DNA of 64,000 bases from CALHRB01 sp964473465 (GCA_964473465.1 CAYYPE010000002.1:272855-336854); one strand, 5' to 3'. Positions 9,318 through 18,722 are shown, counted from the stretch's first letter. Notes: a model not told the origin generated them from the letters alone. Program-made: numbers and translations.

Positions 9318-10202
9318 TTATGAATAAATTATTCTGTATAATGCTTCCCGATATTTTTCTGCTGTTTTTTCAATTATTTCATCTGGCAGAACCGGTGGTG
9401 GTGGTTGCTTGTTCCAATCAATGCTTTCCAGATAGTCCCGAAGAATCTGTTTATCAAAATTATACTGAGGTTGGCCGGGGGCGTAATGCTCCTTTAACCA
9501 GAACCTCGAGGAATCAGGCGTTAATACTTCATCAATTAATAGCAATTCGTTATTTTCATTAAGTCCAAATTCAAACTTTGTGTCTGCCAGAATAAGATTG
9601 CTTTTTTCCAATTTTTCGGATGCAAAATTGAAAAGTTCGATTGAAATTCTGCTTACTTTTTCAGCTAATTCTTCCCCTATCAGCTGTATCATCTGCTCAA
9701 AGGTTATGTTCAAGTCATGACCGCTTTCTGCTTTAGTCGAAGGTGTAAATATAGGTGCCGGAATTTTTGAAAATTCAGAGAGTCCATTTGGTAGTCTTAT
9801 TCCGCATACTGTTTTCTTTTCTTTATATTCTTTCCAGCCTGAACCGGCAAGATATCCACGGACAACACATTCCACAGGCAAAGGTTTGCATTTCCTGACT
9901 AACATCGAGCGTCCCTCGAGTATCTCTGAATACTTCTTGCATTCTTCAGGATATTCAGATGGATCGTCGCTTATAAAATGATTTGGAACTATGTGAGTTG
10001 TGTTCTTGAACCAAAAGACTGAGATTTTTGTTAAAATTGAACCTTTTTCAGGTATAGGCTGGTTCATAATTACATCAAAAGCTGATATTCTGTCAGTAGC
10101 GATGAATAGCAGATATTCGCCCACATCATATAGATCACGAACTTTACCTCGCTTTAAGAGCTTTAAATCCTTTAACTCAGTATTGATTAATATTTTACTC
10201 AT
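9318..10202 (-). CDS. purC: Phosphoribosylaminoimidazole-succinocarboxamide synthase
   Basis: Ligates aspartate to CAIR with ATP in purine synthesis. Its 294 residues match the longer SAICAR synthetase form. Motifs in order are 'KRGKVRDLYDVGEYLLFIAT', 'ATDRISAFDVIM', 'LPVECVVRGYLAGSGWKEY', 'FTPSTKAESGHDLNITF' and 'LLIDEVLTPDSSRFW'. It lies in the minus-strand run between rfbA (37 bp upstream) and rodA (4 bp downstream). No other pur gene is nearby. The identification is secure. Confidence 0.96.
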   Translation of the reverse strand: MSKILINTELKDLKLLKRGKVRDLYDVGEYLLFIATDRISAFDVIMNQPIPEKGSILTKISVFWFKNTTHIVPNHFISDDPSEYPEECKKYSEILEGRSMLVRKCKPLPVECVVRGYLAGSGWKEYKEKKTVCGIRLPNGLSEFSKIPAPIFTPSTKAESGHDLNITFEQMIQLIGEELAEKVSRISIELFNFASEKLEKSNLILADTKFEFGLNENNELLLIDEVLTPDSSRFWLKEHYAPGQPQYNFDKQILRDYLESIDWNKQPPPPVLPDEIIEKTAEKYREALYRIIYS

Positions 10203-10239
10203 CTGATTAAAAAAAATTAAAAAACGAATTTATTACAAA

Positions 10240-11115
10240 TTATTCAAATTCGTGCAGAATTTTTTTACAATAGTTCTTGTAATCAGAATTTGGCAAACTT
10301 TCAACCGTAGCCTTGTATTTCTCAATGCTTATGAATCCCTGTTGTATGGCAATTTCCTCGAGGCATGCTATTTTTCTGCCTTGTCTTTGCTCAATTGCTC
10401 TTATGAATACGCTTGCATCAATCAAATTAGCAGGGGTTCCAGTGTCAAGCCATGCTATTCCTCGCCCTATAATTTGCACATCGAGCTCATTAGTTTCAAG
10501 ATATGCCTTGTGAACATCTGTTATCTCGATTTCACCTCTTGCACTTGGCTTTAGTTTCTCAGAAATTTCACAAACACGACTGTCAAAGATATATAGTCCG
10601 GGGATTGCATAATTGGATTTTGGTTGTTTTGGCTTCTCTTCTATGCTTATAACCTTTCTATCCTTATTGAATTCCACCACGCCATAACTTTCCGGACTAT
10701 CCACCCAGTAGGCAAAAATTGTTGCTCCGTTGTTATTGTCTATAGCTTCTCGGAAAAAAGAAAGTTTTCCGTAGAAAAGATTATCCCCAAGAATTAGGCA
10801 AACCTGATCGTTGCCAATAAACTCCTTCCCTAAAATGAAGGCTTGAGGCAAACCTCCCGGATAGGGTTGAACTTTATATTGAAGATTTATACCCCATTGA
10901 CTTCCGTCACCAAGCAGTTTTTTATAATTAGGAGTGTCCTCCGGCGTGGAGATTATCAGTATGTCTTTTATATGACCAAGCATTAAGATTGCAAGCGGGT
11001 AATAAATCATTGGCTTATCATATACAGGTTGTAACTGCTTACTAAAAGCACTTGTCATCGGGTAAAGCCTGGTTCCCTTGCCACCCGCAAGAATTATTCC
11101 TTTTGTGTATTTCAT
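10240..11115 (-). CDS. rfbA: Glucose-1-phosphate thymidylyltransferase
   Basis: Makes dTDP-glucose, the first step toward dTDP-rhamnose and other deoxysugars of O-antigen. The 291 residues begin with the nucleotidyltransferase signature 'GIILAGGKGTRLYPMTSAFS', then 'KQLQPVYDKPMIYYPL', 'CLILGDNLFYG', 'VVEFNKDRKVISIEEKPKQP' and 'GRGIAWLDTGTPANLIDAS'. The length and the KQL-QPVYDKPM motif are typical of RmlA. rmlB/C/D are not in the window. It is packed 2 bp from the neighbouring lipoprotein gene. The identification is secure. Confidence 0.95.
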   Translation of the reverse strand: MKYTKGIILAGGKGTRLYPMTSAFSKQLQPVYDKPMIYYPLAILMLGHIKDILIISTPEDTPNYKKLLGDGSQWGINLQYKVQPYPGGLPQAFILGKEFIGNDQVCLILGDNLFYGKLSFFREAIDNNNGATIFAYWVDSPESYGVVEFNKDRKVISIEEKPKQPKSNYAIPGLYIFDSRVCEISEKLKPSARGEIEITDVHKAYLETNELDVQIIGRGIAWLDTGTPANLIDASVFIRAIEQRQGRKIACLEEIAIQQGFISIEKYKATVESLPNSDYKNYCKKILHEFE

Positions 11116-11117
11116 AA

Positions 11118-11546
11118 TTAGTTAATAATAAATACAACATTCATTGAAGTATTGCCTGTTAAAGTGTCCCTAAGGTGTAATTTGACATCCCCGGGCTTGC
11201 GATAAAGATTTTTTGGCACACTTGCTGTGATTATTGTGGCTAATGTATCAGAATTTGAAACAAGTTGCTGTGTATCCCAATAAACAACAGTGTTTCGGGT
11301 TCCATTCTGAACGTTGAACCACAATGCAGACTCCCCATTAGCCTGAACGTTAAAGTCCTGTCCGGCTTTGGTAAAGTTTGGTCCCCAATTTAAAATAATA
11401 ATCGGTCCTTCTGCTTTTTTTTGTTTTATCTCAGTCTTTGCAGTTGTGTCGGCAGCAGGCTCTTTTGGCTTTTCATTTCCATTATTGCAAGATGAGAGCC
11501 AAAGGCTGAAAATTAAGATGAAAGTAAGTTTTGTTAGAAAATTCAT
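11118..11546 (-). CDS. Hypothetical lipoprotein
   Basis: A 142-residue protein from the ATG at 11546. A TTG farther upstream at 11558 is in frame, but GGAG just before the ATG decides for the ATG. Residues 1-19 form a lipoprotein signal ending LWLSSC, with the Cys as acylation site. A low-complexity Lys/Glu/Ala linker follows (about 23-45), then a small beta-rich domain: 'GPIIILNWGPNFTKAGQDFN', 'GTRNTVVYWDTQQL', 'KPGDVKLHLRDTLTGNTSMN'. No family was recognised. It is tightly packed in the operon between DUF457 and rfbA and is probably an envelope lipoprotein. Confidence 0.75.
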   Translation of the reverse strand: MNFLTKLTFILIFSLWLSSCNNGNEKPKEPAADTTAKTEIKQKKAEGPIIILNWGPNFTKAGQDFNVQANGESALWFNVQNGTRNTVVYWDTQQLVSNSDTLATIITASVPKNLYRKPGDVKLHLRDTLTGNTSMNVVFIIN

Positions 11547-11562
11547 TTGTAACTCCAATAAA

Positions 11563-12087
11563 TTAATGAATAGTTTTTAAATTTGTTTTTCTCGTTTTTT
11601 TGAAAAAATAAATTGTTGCAGCCAATATATAAAAAGGCAGCTCTATCAATATTGTTTGGAATGTAAATCTTAGCATCTCTTTTGGATTTCCCCAGCCCGG
11701 CGAGTATTCTGTTACCGTTGGAAAGAGATTGTAAATTAGATAGTTTTGATTTATCAGGGGCCAAAAAAAAGCTACTCCCATTCCGTTCGATGGATTAGTA
11801 TCCATCATCGCATCAAGCAGGAGATGACTCAAACCACCTACCAGAATTCCCGTAAAGACATATTTCTTTATCTCCTTTTTAGTTAAGAAGTATCCTGCTA
11901 AACCAATAATGAATACAAAGAAAATATTGTGTGTAACAACACGATGAATCTCGTTAAACCAAGGAAAAGGAAGAAAAATAAAATCAAAATCAACGACCAG
12001 AGCCGCTATAACTGCTGCAGCTACAGTAACCTTCGATGCTTTTGCAGTTAAAATAAATGATAGTGATATATGACCAATTGGTGTCAT
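11563..12087 (-). CDS. DUF457/YdjM-type membrane metal-dependent hydrolase family protein
   Basis: A 174-residue inner-membrane protein of the YdjM/YfhO-like 'membrane-bound metal-dependent hydrolase' family (DUF457). The hallmark His/Asp positions are visible: 'MTPIGHISLSFILT', 'DFDFIFLPFPWFNEIHR', 'HRVVTHNIFFVF' and 'GGLSHLLLDAMMDTNPSNGM'. Four or five hydrophobic segments are present. The physiological substrate is unknown in the family. Its start codon overlaps the stop of the upstream methyltransferase by one base (ATGA-type coupling), indicating cotranslation. Confidence 0.82.
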   Translation of the reverse strand: MTPIGHISLSFILTAKASKVTVAAAVIAALVVDFDFIFLPFPWFNEIHRVVTHNIFFVFIIGLAGYFLTKKEIKKYVFTGILVGGLSHLLLDAMMDTNPSNGMGVAFFWPLINQNYLIYNLFPTVTEYSPGWGNPKEMLRFTFQTILIELPFYILAATIYFFKKTRKTNLKTIH

Positions 12088-12770
12088 TACTTTATTTTTT
12101 CAATTACCCTGTTAATAAAATCCTGCAAGGACTCTTCGCTAACCTTGACAAACATTAATTCCCAACCGTAAAAGTATCCCTTTTGTAAGGTAAATTCTTT
12201 TTTCAGGACTTTTGCAATAAACTGCAGTTCACTATTTGTTAAATGTGAAACGTTATAATCATCAAGCGAAAAATTATCTGACAGCCAAGTCCAATCATCG
12301 GGCCACTCTCTCATATTAACCAAATCAAAGCCGTTACGATTCATCAAAGATATAAAACTACCACGTGTAAATTGCTGAATATGTCCGCCGCCATCAGGAT
12401 GAATAAGTCTGTAAAGCTTATCTGTAATATTTGTTGAATCCGGTATTCCAATGTGAGTAAGCCCGCCCATCTTTAATATATGATTGATAGAATATGCCAA
12501 TTCTTCAGGCTCTTTCACATGCTCGAATATGTTATCGGCTACGACCAGATCATATTTATTTTTAAGTTCTGATTTGTTATAAAGCTTTGTAACATCTTCC
12601 TGAAAAAAATTGAAATTATTTAACTGATGATTTGGAGGGAAAAATAAATCATATCCATCTATAACGCAATTTTCCGGCAATTTGTGATACCATTCCGAGC
12701 CTTTGGCTCCGCAGCCAAGGTCTGCTATATGCCACCCTTCCTGAACAATTTCCTCGAAAAATAATTCCAT
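12087..12770 (-). CDS. Class I SAM-dependent methyltransferase
   Basis: A 227-residue Rossmann-fold methyltransferase. The glycine-rich motif I is 'WHIADLGCGAKGSEWYHKL', the acidic post-I residue lies in 'CVIDGYDLFFPP', and the motif IV region is 'YDLVVADNIFEHVKEPEELA'. The 'FEHV' sequence is typical of methyltransf_11/23 enzymes acting on small molecules or glycans. Translation is coupled to the following DUF457 gene. The substrate is unknown. Location among rfbA and rodA hints at envelope glycan modification, which is inference. Confidence 0.85.
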   Translation of the reverse strand: MELFFEEIVQEGWHIADLGCGAKGSEWYHKLPENCVIDGYDLFFPPNHQLNNFNFFQEDVTKLYNKSELKNKYDLVVADNIFEHVKEPEELAYSINHILKMGGLTHIGIPDSTNITDKLYRLIHPDGGGHIQQFTRGSFISLMNRNGFDLVNMREWPDDWTWLSDNFSLDDYNVSHLTNSELQFIAKVLKKEFTLQKGYFYGWELMFVKVSEESLQDFINRVIEKIK

Positions 12771-12834
12771 GCTTTATTTATTCATTTAAAACTTTTGCAA
12801 AAACTTTTTTATCAAAAAATTATTTTGATTTTTT

Positions 12835-14193
12835 TCATACTTTATCAGAAATCTTCTTTTCAATTTTTTCCAGATATGTCTCAATGCTATTAATCAAAGT
12901 TTGTTTTTGAACTTCCTTTTCGATGTTTATAGTTTCATAATTTTTTAAGTTTTCCTGCTGCAAACTGATTATTTCATCTTTTGAAATAAGTAAATCCTGA
13001 AGCTCGCTGATTTTTTCGTTTAGAGAATCCTTCTGGGCTATCAAACTTGTTTTTTCCTTTAGTGCCGAGAATAATTTGTTCTCCAGATTTAGTTTATCAT
13101 TGTTCAGTAGTTTCAATTGACTTTCTTTTTCTGATATCTTCGATTGTAACTGGACTATTTCGTTTTGCATCCGATGAAAATCAATTTGATACTGTTTGAA
13201 CTCAATTAATTTTTTTTCAACTTCTGTCTTTTCCGCTTCAATCTGTTTAATTTTTTCTTCATAATCATTTATTTTATCTCTGTCTTCCGTCAAAGATTTT
13301 ATTTTTTTATTTAAATCCTCAATTTCTTCATCTTTTTTTGTTATAACCTGATTTAATTCATCAATTTTATTATTGAGTTCTTCTATTTCTATTATTTTAA
13401 GTTCAAGCTCTGAGATATTTTGTTTAAGAGCATTTTCGGCTAAAACTTTTTCTTCGAATTTAATTTTTAGATCAGCAAGTTCTATTTCTGCTGAGGTCAG
13501 ACTATCCTTCAGCTCATTTAATCTTGAATCCTTAACAAAAATATCGCTTCGTAGCTGTTCTTCAATATTCTTATATGATTCGATTTCTTCAGTCAAACGA
13601 GTTATTTCTATTTCATAATTTTCGTTTATATGTTTTAATTCTTCCTTAGCTTTTTCGAGCTCTTCTTCTGTGGCTAAATTTGCCGAGTTAAGCTCATCAA
13701 TTCTTGCGGAAAATTCCTGAAATCGGTATTCGTTGTTCTTGTATTCTGCAATAAGGTTATTTAGTTCAATGATTTCCTGATTCAGATTGTTTATGGTATG
13801 ATTTTTTTCGATTATGTCTTGTTGGGCTATCTTCAATTCTTCCCGAAGTTTTTCGGAATCGTCCGATTGAATTTTCTGGTTAAGCTCCGCAACAAGTTTT
13901 TCAAGTTCAGAGTTCTTTTCGGTTAAATTATTTATTACTTTCTGCAACTCTTCGACTTTGAAAGAATAGTAAGATTCTTTCTCCTGTTGAATATTTTCAC
14001 TTTCGAAGTCAAAAAAATAATTATTCGATTCTTTCGGAATTTTTCTTAGTTTATCATTTTCTTCTCTTAAGTCTCTGATTAGCTCTGCAGACATATTAAT
14101 AAAATGCCATAAATTATTAACCGCAGTCTGTATTGACTGACTGGGTTTTAATTCCTGCTCTTCAAGATTATCAAACATTCTGTGATTTTCCAT
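12835..14193 (-). CDS. Long coiled-coil protein downstream of pheT
   Basis: A 452-residue protein almost wholly made of Glu/Lys/Leu/Asn heptads from about residue 50 to the end ('LRDLREENDKLRK', 'ELEKLVAELNQKIQ', 'INEKISELQDLLISKDEI'). It has no signal peptide or membrane segment. Residues 1-45 are less helical ('PSQSIQTAVNNLWHFINMS'). FCB genomes often carry a short coiled-coil gene between pheT and zapA that may act in division, and this one is much longer than I would expect for that. It lies 41 bp downstream of pheT in the same operon. A role with ZapA/FtsZ is possible but unproven. It could also be a structural filament or scaffold. Confidence 0.8.
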   Translation of the reverse strand: MENHRMFDNLEEQELKPSQSIQTAVNNLWHFINMSAELIRDLREENDKLRKIPKESNNYFFDFESENIQQEKESYYSFKVEELQKVINNLTEKNSELEKLVAELNQKIQSDDSEKLREELKIAQQDIIEKNHTINNLNQEIIELNNLIAEYKNNEYRFQEFSARIDELNSANLATEEELEKAKEELKHINENYEIEITRLTEEIESYKNIEEQLRSDIFVKDSRLNELKDSLTSAEIELADLKIKFEEKVLAENALKQNISELELKIIEIEELNNKIDELNQVITKKDEEIEDLNKKIKSLTEDRDKINDYEEKIKQIEAEKTEVEKKLIEFKQYQIDFHRMQNEIVQLQSKISEKESQLKLLNNDKLNLENKLFSALKEKTSLIAQKDSLNEKISELQDLLISKDEIISLQQENLKNYETINIEKEVQKQTLINSIETYLEKIEKKISDKV

Positions 14194-14234
14194 TTATGTT
14201 AATTATTTTCTTCTAACAAATTGTCAATAATAAA

Positions 14235-16670
14235 TCAGAAACTTCTTAGTTTAGCACCAAATTTTTTTTCAACTTTTCTAATAATATCTTCTATGACGGC
14301 TGTAATTTCATTTTCTTCAAGAGTGTGGTCTTCCGAATTAAATACCATCGAAAAGGCAATGCTTTTCTTTCCATCAGCAATATTTTTTCCTTTATATAGA
14401 TCAAAAATTTCAACATTTTTCAGCAGTTTACCTCCATTTTTCACTATCTCATCATACAATTCTTTTGCCGGTAAATTTTCTTCCACGATAAAGGCAAGGT
14501 CACGAAGAACAGGCGGGTATGGGGATACCTTCTGATACTTATTTTCTGCAAGCTCTGTTTTTCTTAACTCTGTCAGGTTTAATCTCAAAATGAAAACAGG
14601 ATATCTTATATCATATTTTTGCTGAAATTCTTTACCGATTTCTCCAATCTCTCCAATCCCTTTTCCGTTAATGAATATTTCAAGATGATTTGCATTGAAC
14701 ATCTTGCCTTTTTCTTCTGATTGCTTTAGTGTCAATTGATTCACTCCAAAGAAATCCTTTAAATCGGTAAATAGCCCTTTTATATCATAAAAATCAACCA
14801 ATCTTGGTTTTTCATCCCATCGTGTAGGGGTAACCTCCCCAGACATTGCAATCACAAGCTCTTCAATTTCTTTTACATTGGGGATAAATTCATCTTCATT
14901 CTCTGTTCTATGAAAAGATTTGCCGACTTCAAAAAATCGAATGTTATATGATCCGAGTGCATTATTTCTTCCGATGGTTTTGAGAAAAGAAGGAATAAGC
15001 GAAGTCCTCATCATAGACAATTGTTCGCCTAACGGGTTTGAAATTTTGAATGGGGTCTCTCCTGTTATCTCGGCTGATTCGGGGTCAACTATGTTTTGTG
15101 TAACAATCTCATTAAATCCCGAATAAGTCAGGAAGTTCTTAATCCTTGCCCTATATGAATTTACCTGCAGTTTATCCGTAACTCCTTTGCCAGAAAAATC
15201 AATATTGCTCGTAAAATCTGGTGCTAAATTGTCGTAATTATATAATCTTGCAATCTCTTCGATTAAATCAATTTCGAGAGAAATATCAACACGGTAATTT
15301 GGAATTTCAACCTTAATTTGACCCTCTTCCTCGGAAATAATCCCGAATCCAAGTGCTTTAATTATTGATTGAATCGTTTGATTTGATAAATCTAAACCGA
15401 TTATGTCTCTTGCTCTTTGATATCTGAGATTTATTATTGGTTTAGCCTTTTTAACAGGATAAACATCAATCACATCGCCCTGTGGGGTGCCACCGCAAAT
15501 TTCTGATATTAGTTGTGTGGCTTTGTTAGAAGCATAAATAATATTATCAATATCAACACCCCTTTCGAAACGATACGAGGATTCGCTCTGTATCGAAAGT
15601 TTTTTTGAAGTCCTTCGAATGGAAGAGGGATTAAAATATGCCGATTCAATCAAAACATTTTTGGTATTTTCATTTATTTCGCTATTTAGTCCGCCCATAA
15701 CACCGCCTATAGCCACCGACCTTTCTCCATCGCAAATCATCAAGATTTCTCCATCCAGTTCCCTCTCAATTTTATCAAGCGTTGTAAATTTCTCTCCTTC
15801 GCCGGCAGCTTTTACAACTATTTTATTACCCTTCAATAAATCAAGATCGAAAGCATGCAAAGGTTGCCCGCATTCAAGAAGAACATAATTTGTTATATCA
15901 ACAACATTGTTTATTGATCTCTGTCCTAACATTGTCAGTCTGTTTTTTAACCATGCAGGGGATTCTCCTATAGTTACATTTCGGATTACCCTCGCAGTAT
16001 ATCTCGGGCAGTTCTTAATATCTATGACTTCGATGCTGACAGAGTCCTGAGTTTTGGGCAGTCCATCTTTAAAATTTATTTCAGGATATTTTATTTTGAT
16101 TTCTCTTCCAGAATTATAAGATATATAAGCTGCTATCTCCCTTGCAATTCCTATATGGCTAAGGCAATCAGATCGGTTTGGAGTTATTCCGAGTTCGAAA
16201 ATTATATCATTCATTCCCAGATAATCAGCAAGGCTTATTCCTTCCTTAACACTTTCGGGTAGCACCCATATACCACTCTTTTCATCGCTAACACCTAATT
16301 CATATTCAGAACATATCATTCCCTCGGATACAACATTTCTAACAGGTCTTGTTTCGAGCTTCAAACCATTAACGGGAACAATTGCACCCGGCAAACCTAA
16401 AATTACTTTTTGACCTGCCTCTACGTTTTGAGCACCGCATACTATTGTTCTTACTTCTTCATTTATTCTAACCTTACATACTGATAGCTTGTCTGCATTT
16501 GGATGCTTCTCTTTCTCAAGGACTTTTGCAGTAAAAAATCCTTGATATTTTTCACTATAGTTTTCAATAGCATCTATCTCCAGACCAAGCATAGTCAGAA
16601 TGTCGGCTAACTCAGTTATGCTAAAATCAAAATCTACTAATTCTTTCAGCCAATTATACGAAACGAGCAT
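14235..16670 (-). CDS. pheT: Phenylalanine--tRNA ligase beta subunit
   Basis: The beta chain of the tetrameric PheRS that charges tRNA-Phe. Its 811 residues have the full bacterial layout. The N-terminus is 'MLVSYNWLKELVDF', then a tRNA-binding EMAP domain near 40-150 ('AKVLEKEKHPNADKLSVCKV'). The B3/4 editing region follows (about 210-390, with 'NVVDITNYVLLECGQPLHAF'), then the B5 domain, the pseudo-catalytic core, and a C-terminal anticodon-binding FDX-ACB domain ('YPPVLRDLAFIVEENLPAKE'). pheS is not adjacent. It begins the minus-strand run toward rodA. The identification is secure. Confidence 0.96.
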   Translation of the reverse strand: MLVSYNWLKELVDFDFSITELADILTMLGLEIDAIENYSEKYQGFFTAKVLEKEKHPNADKLSVCKVRINEEVRTIVCGAQNVEAGQKVILGLPGAIVPVNGLKLETRPVRNVVSEGMICSEYELGVSDEKSGIWVLPESVKEGISLADYLGMNDIIFELGITPNRSDCLSHIGIAREIAAYISYNSGREIKIKYPEINFKDGLPKTQDSVSIEVIDIKNCPRYTARVIRNVTIGESPAWLKNRLTMLGQRSINNVVDITNYVLLECGQPLHAFDLDLLKGNKIVVKAAGEGEKFTTLDKIERELDGEILMICDGERSVAIGGVMGGLNSEINENTKNVLIESAYFNPSSIRRTSKKLSIQSESSYRFERGVDIDNIIYASNKATQLISEICGGTPQGDVIDVYPVKKAKPIINLRYQRARDIIGLDLSNQTIQSIIKALGFGIISEEEGQIKVEIPNYRVDISLEIDLIEEIARLYNYDNLAPDFTSNIDFSGKGVTDKLQVNSYRARIKNFLTYSGFNEIVTQNIVDPESAEITGETPFKISNPLGEQLSMMRTSLIPSFLKTIGRNNALGSYNIRFFEVGKSFHRTENEDEFIPNVKEIEELVIAMSGEVTPTRWDEKPRLVDFYDIKGLFTDLKDFFGVNQLTLKQSEEKGKMFNANHLEIFINGKGIGEIGEIGKEFQQKYDIRYPVFILRLNLTELRKTELAENKYQKVSPYPPVLRDLAFIVEENLPAKELYDEIVKNGGKLLKNVEIFDLYKGKNIADGKKSIAFSMVFNSEDHTLEENEITAVIEDIIRKVEKKFGAKLRSF

Positions 16671-16840
16671 AAAAAATAATTATAAGTATTTAAAAGAATT
16701 GCAAATTAGTGAATTTACATGAAATTTTTATTACCATTTTCCTCCAGAAAAAATCAAAAACAATATTTTTTGATAAAAATTGAGATGATTTTTTGTTAAA
16801 AGACCACAATCGAGGTATTGTTTGCTTTCTGATCAGATAA

Positions 16841-17926
16841 TTATTTGATTAAGCCATCACAGATTGTTTTTAAAGCCTCGAATATTTTATTTGCGGGTAT
16901 CTCTGATATTGATTTTCCTTCAGTTTCTATTGAAATATATTTTGTTTTGTATGGGAACCATGGCATATCAGATGTTCTATTCTGTCCCTTATATAATGCT
17001 ATGCAAGGCTTTTTGAACGCAGAAGCAAGATGGACGGCAGAAGTATCGGGTGTTATTATAATATCACAGGCAGCCAAATGATTAGCATAGCTGTCAAAGT
17101 CTTTAAATAGTGGGGCTATCTGAACTTTGAAATCTCTGGAAATTTCAGTAATCTCTTCTGAATAATCAGTAGTATAGAAAAGAATCAATTCAACTTCCTT
17201 TAAAAATCTTTGGCAAAGCGATATTAAATCCCGCAAATTTTCTCTTCCAATAAATTTACTTCTATCAGATCCAGCTACATTCACAGCAACTAAAAGTTTT
17301 CCCGGTTGCCTGCCAAATTCTTCTGATGCTATTGCTAATTTTTCCTTGTTTACAGGATAAAAGGGAGCAAGATTTTCTTCAGTCGGATTAACCCCAAATG
17401 GGAGTAATATCATAGAGATACGTTCAATAATGTGATTTTTTCTCTTATCAGGCAATGGGACTATATATGTATAAATATTTTTATTTTCTTTGTCAAAGCC
17501 AATAGAAGATTTTGCGTTTATTAGCTTAATAAATATGCTTGATGTGGTCGAAGCATTATCAAAAAGGTCAATGATCAAGTCGAATTGATTTTTTCTTAGA
17601 TTTTTTATCATTCCTATTAATTTATTTAGTTCCTTCGAATAAATATATATTTTATCCACAAATTCCAAAATACATGAATGGGCTGGATAGTTTTTAGCAC
17701 TTAAAATAATATCAATTTTTGTCGCGGGCAGTTTATTCCTTAAGATCCTGATAATTGAGGAAGAAATTAACAAATCTCCGATTCTATCCTGCCGTAGAAT
17801 CAAAATATTTAGATTTCCACTAAAAATAATTTTAGGACTGTTAATAGCTATGGGGTTCTTTCCGCTAAAGATTAGCTTATTAATTAATTTTTTAAATACT
17901 AACTCAATTCCTTTTAAGCCTGACAT
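16841..17926 (-). CDS. Glycosyltransferase family 9 (heptosyltransferase-like)
   Basis: The second GT9 enzyme of the window, 361 residues, with the same motif set as the copy at 1712: 'LNILILRQDRIGDLLISSSI' at the N-terminus, 'LLVAVNVAGSDRSKFIGREN' in the middle and 'DIIITPDTSAVHLASAFKKP' at the nucleotide-sugar site. It likely transfers a heptose or similar sugar to LPS core. It lies 170 bp upstream of pheT on the same strand, so it may read into that operon or be separate. It is divergent from zapA. Donor and acceptor are not predictable. Confidence 0.87.
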   Translation of the reverse strand: MSGLKGIELVFKKLINKLIFSGKNPIAINSPKIIFSGNLNILILRQDRIGDLLISSSIIRILRNKLPATKIDIILSAKNYPAHSCILEFVDKIYIYSKELNKLIGMIKNLRKNQFDLIIDLFDNASTTSSIFIKLINAKSSIGFDKENKNIYTYIVPLPDKRKNHIIERISMILLPFGVNPTEENLAPFYPVNKEKLAIASEEFGRQPGKLLVAVNVAGSDRSKFIGRENLRDLISLCQRFLKEVELILFYTTDYSEEITEISRDFKVQIAPLFKDFDSYANHLAACDIIITPDTSAVHLASAFKKPCIALYKGQNRTSDMPWFPYKTKYISIETEGKSISEIPANKIFEALKTICDGLIK

Positions 17927-18098
17927 TGATTTCTAAGTTTAATAAAATAAACAATAAATTAAAAGATAAAATAAAAAATAAATTATTCCTTTTGAAATTT
18001 CCTGAAAAAAAATTTTGCAATAAGTCAAATTAAAACGTAATTTTATAGGTTAATTTTTTTTCATTTTAATAAATTAAACTAAAACTGACAACGAAAAG

Positions 18099-18401
18099 GT
18101 GGTAAAGACAATCAAATTTACAATAGGTGGTAAGGATTACTCTCTGAAGGGAGATAATGAGGTATTGCTTTATAGGGCAGCTAATGATGTAAATAACGTG
18201 TATTCAAAAATTCAGGAGAGTTATCCTGACGAATCTGTTTCGACAATTTCGGTTCTGACGGCATTGAATATTGCTGAGAAAAGTATAAATGAAAAACAAC
18301 AAATCGAAGTTGACGAAGACTACCTCGTTGAACAAATAAACAAAATGACAGATTATTTGTCCAAAGTTATGAGATACGATAAATACTATGAAAACGAATA
18401 A
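18099..18401 (+). CDS. zapA: Cell division protein ZapA
   Basis: A small FtsZ-associated protein that promotes Z-ring bundling. Its 100 residues have the expected N-terminal beta region ('KTIKFTIGGKDYSLKGDNEV') and a long helix ('VSTISVLTALNIAEKSINEK'). The only start available is GTG at 18099. No ATG lies in the open frame upstream of the conserved N-terminus, and the preceding in-frame stop is at 18075. An AAAGG just before the GTG could serve as a close RBS. Gene order zapA / RNA / rny supports the call. Confidence 0.85.
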   Translation: MVKTIKFTIGGKDYSLKGDNEVLLYRAANDVNNVYSKIQESYPDESVSTISVLTALNIAEKSINEKQQIEVDEDYLVEQINKMTDYLSKVMRYDKYYENE

Positions 18402-18495
18402 ATTACATATCAGAATAGATTCAGATTCACATGCTTGTGCTTTTGGAACCGTATCTGTCGAAACAAGAAGTTCTTTGAAATATTACAAACTATAA

Positions 18496-18722
18496 GCCGC
18501 GAAGATTGTCGTTGTCAGTTCCATCGAGCGAAAGAACCGTTAGTTTAAAAAAATAGGGTGATAGGCTCTTACTATAAATTACAGGCCTCATTCATCTTCG
18601 GATGAAAATCCCGTTTGGGGTTCAGTGGACGTAAAATATAGTTAGGATGTTACCCACTGTGTTGAGTTGGGTTCTTCACCGACTCACGATTACTGGCGAT
18701 GATTCTTTGCGGCATTTTTTTT
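18496..18722 (+). ncRNA. Structured RNA between zapA and rny, candidate 6S (ssrS)
   Basis: The 397-bp gap between zapA and rny holds no ORF but is rich in base pairing and less AT-rich than other gaps. The 5' end GCCGCGAAGATT (18496 onward) pairs with ATTCTTTGCGGC (ending 18713), extending through CGTTGTCAGT / ACTGGCGATG to a closing stem of over 20 pairs. A run of T (18715-18721) follows, so the closing stem doubles as a terminator. Inside are a UUCG-capped hairpin (TTCATC-TTCG-GATGAA), CAGTGG/CCACTG with nested GTAA/TTAC, and TGAGTTGG/CCGACTCA. The long closing stem and the position next to zapA, as for ssrS in other bacteria, suggest 6S RNA (compare the 6S-Flavo class). The several side hairpins are not a simple 6S rod, so the class is tentative. 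Confidence 0.6.

Noticed and set aside
18496..18722. RNase P RNA, tmRNA or SRP RNA as the identity of the zapA-rny RNA
   Set aside because: The conserved RNase P core (GAGGAAAGTCC), the tmRNA acceptor with GGTTCGAATCC, and the SRP GGAAGCA core are all missing.
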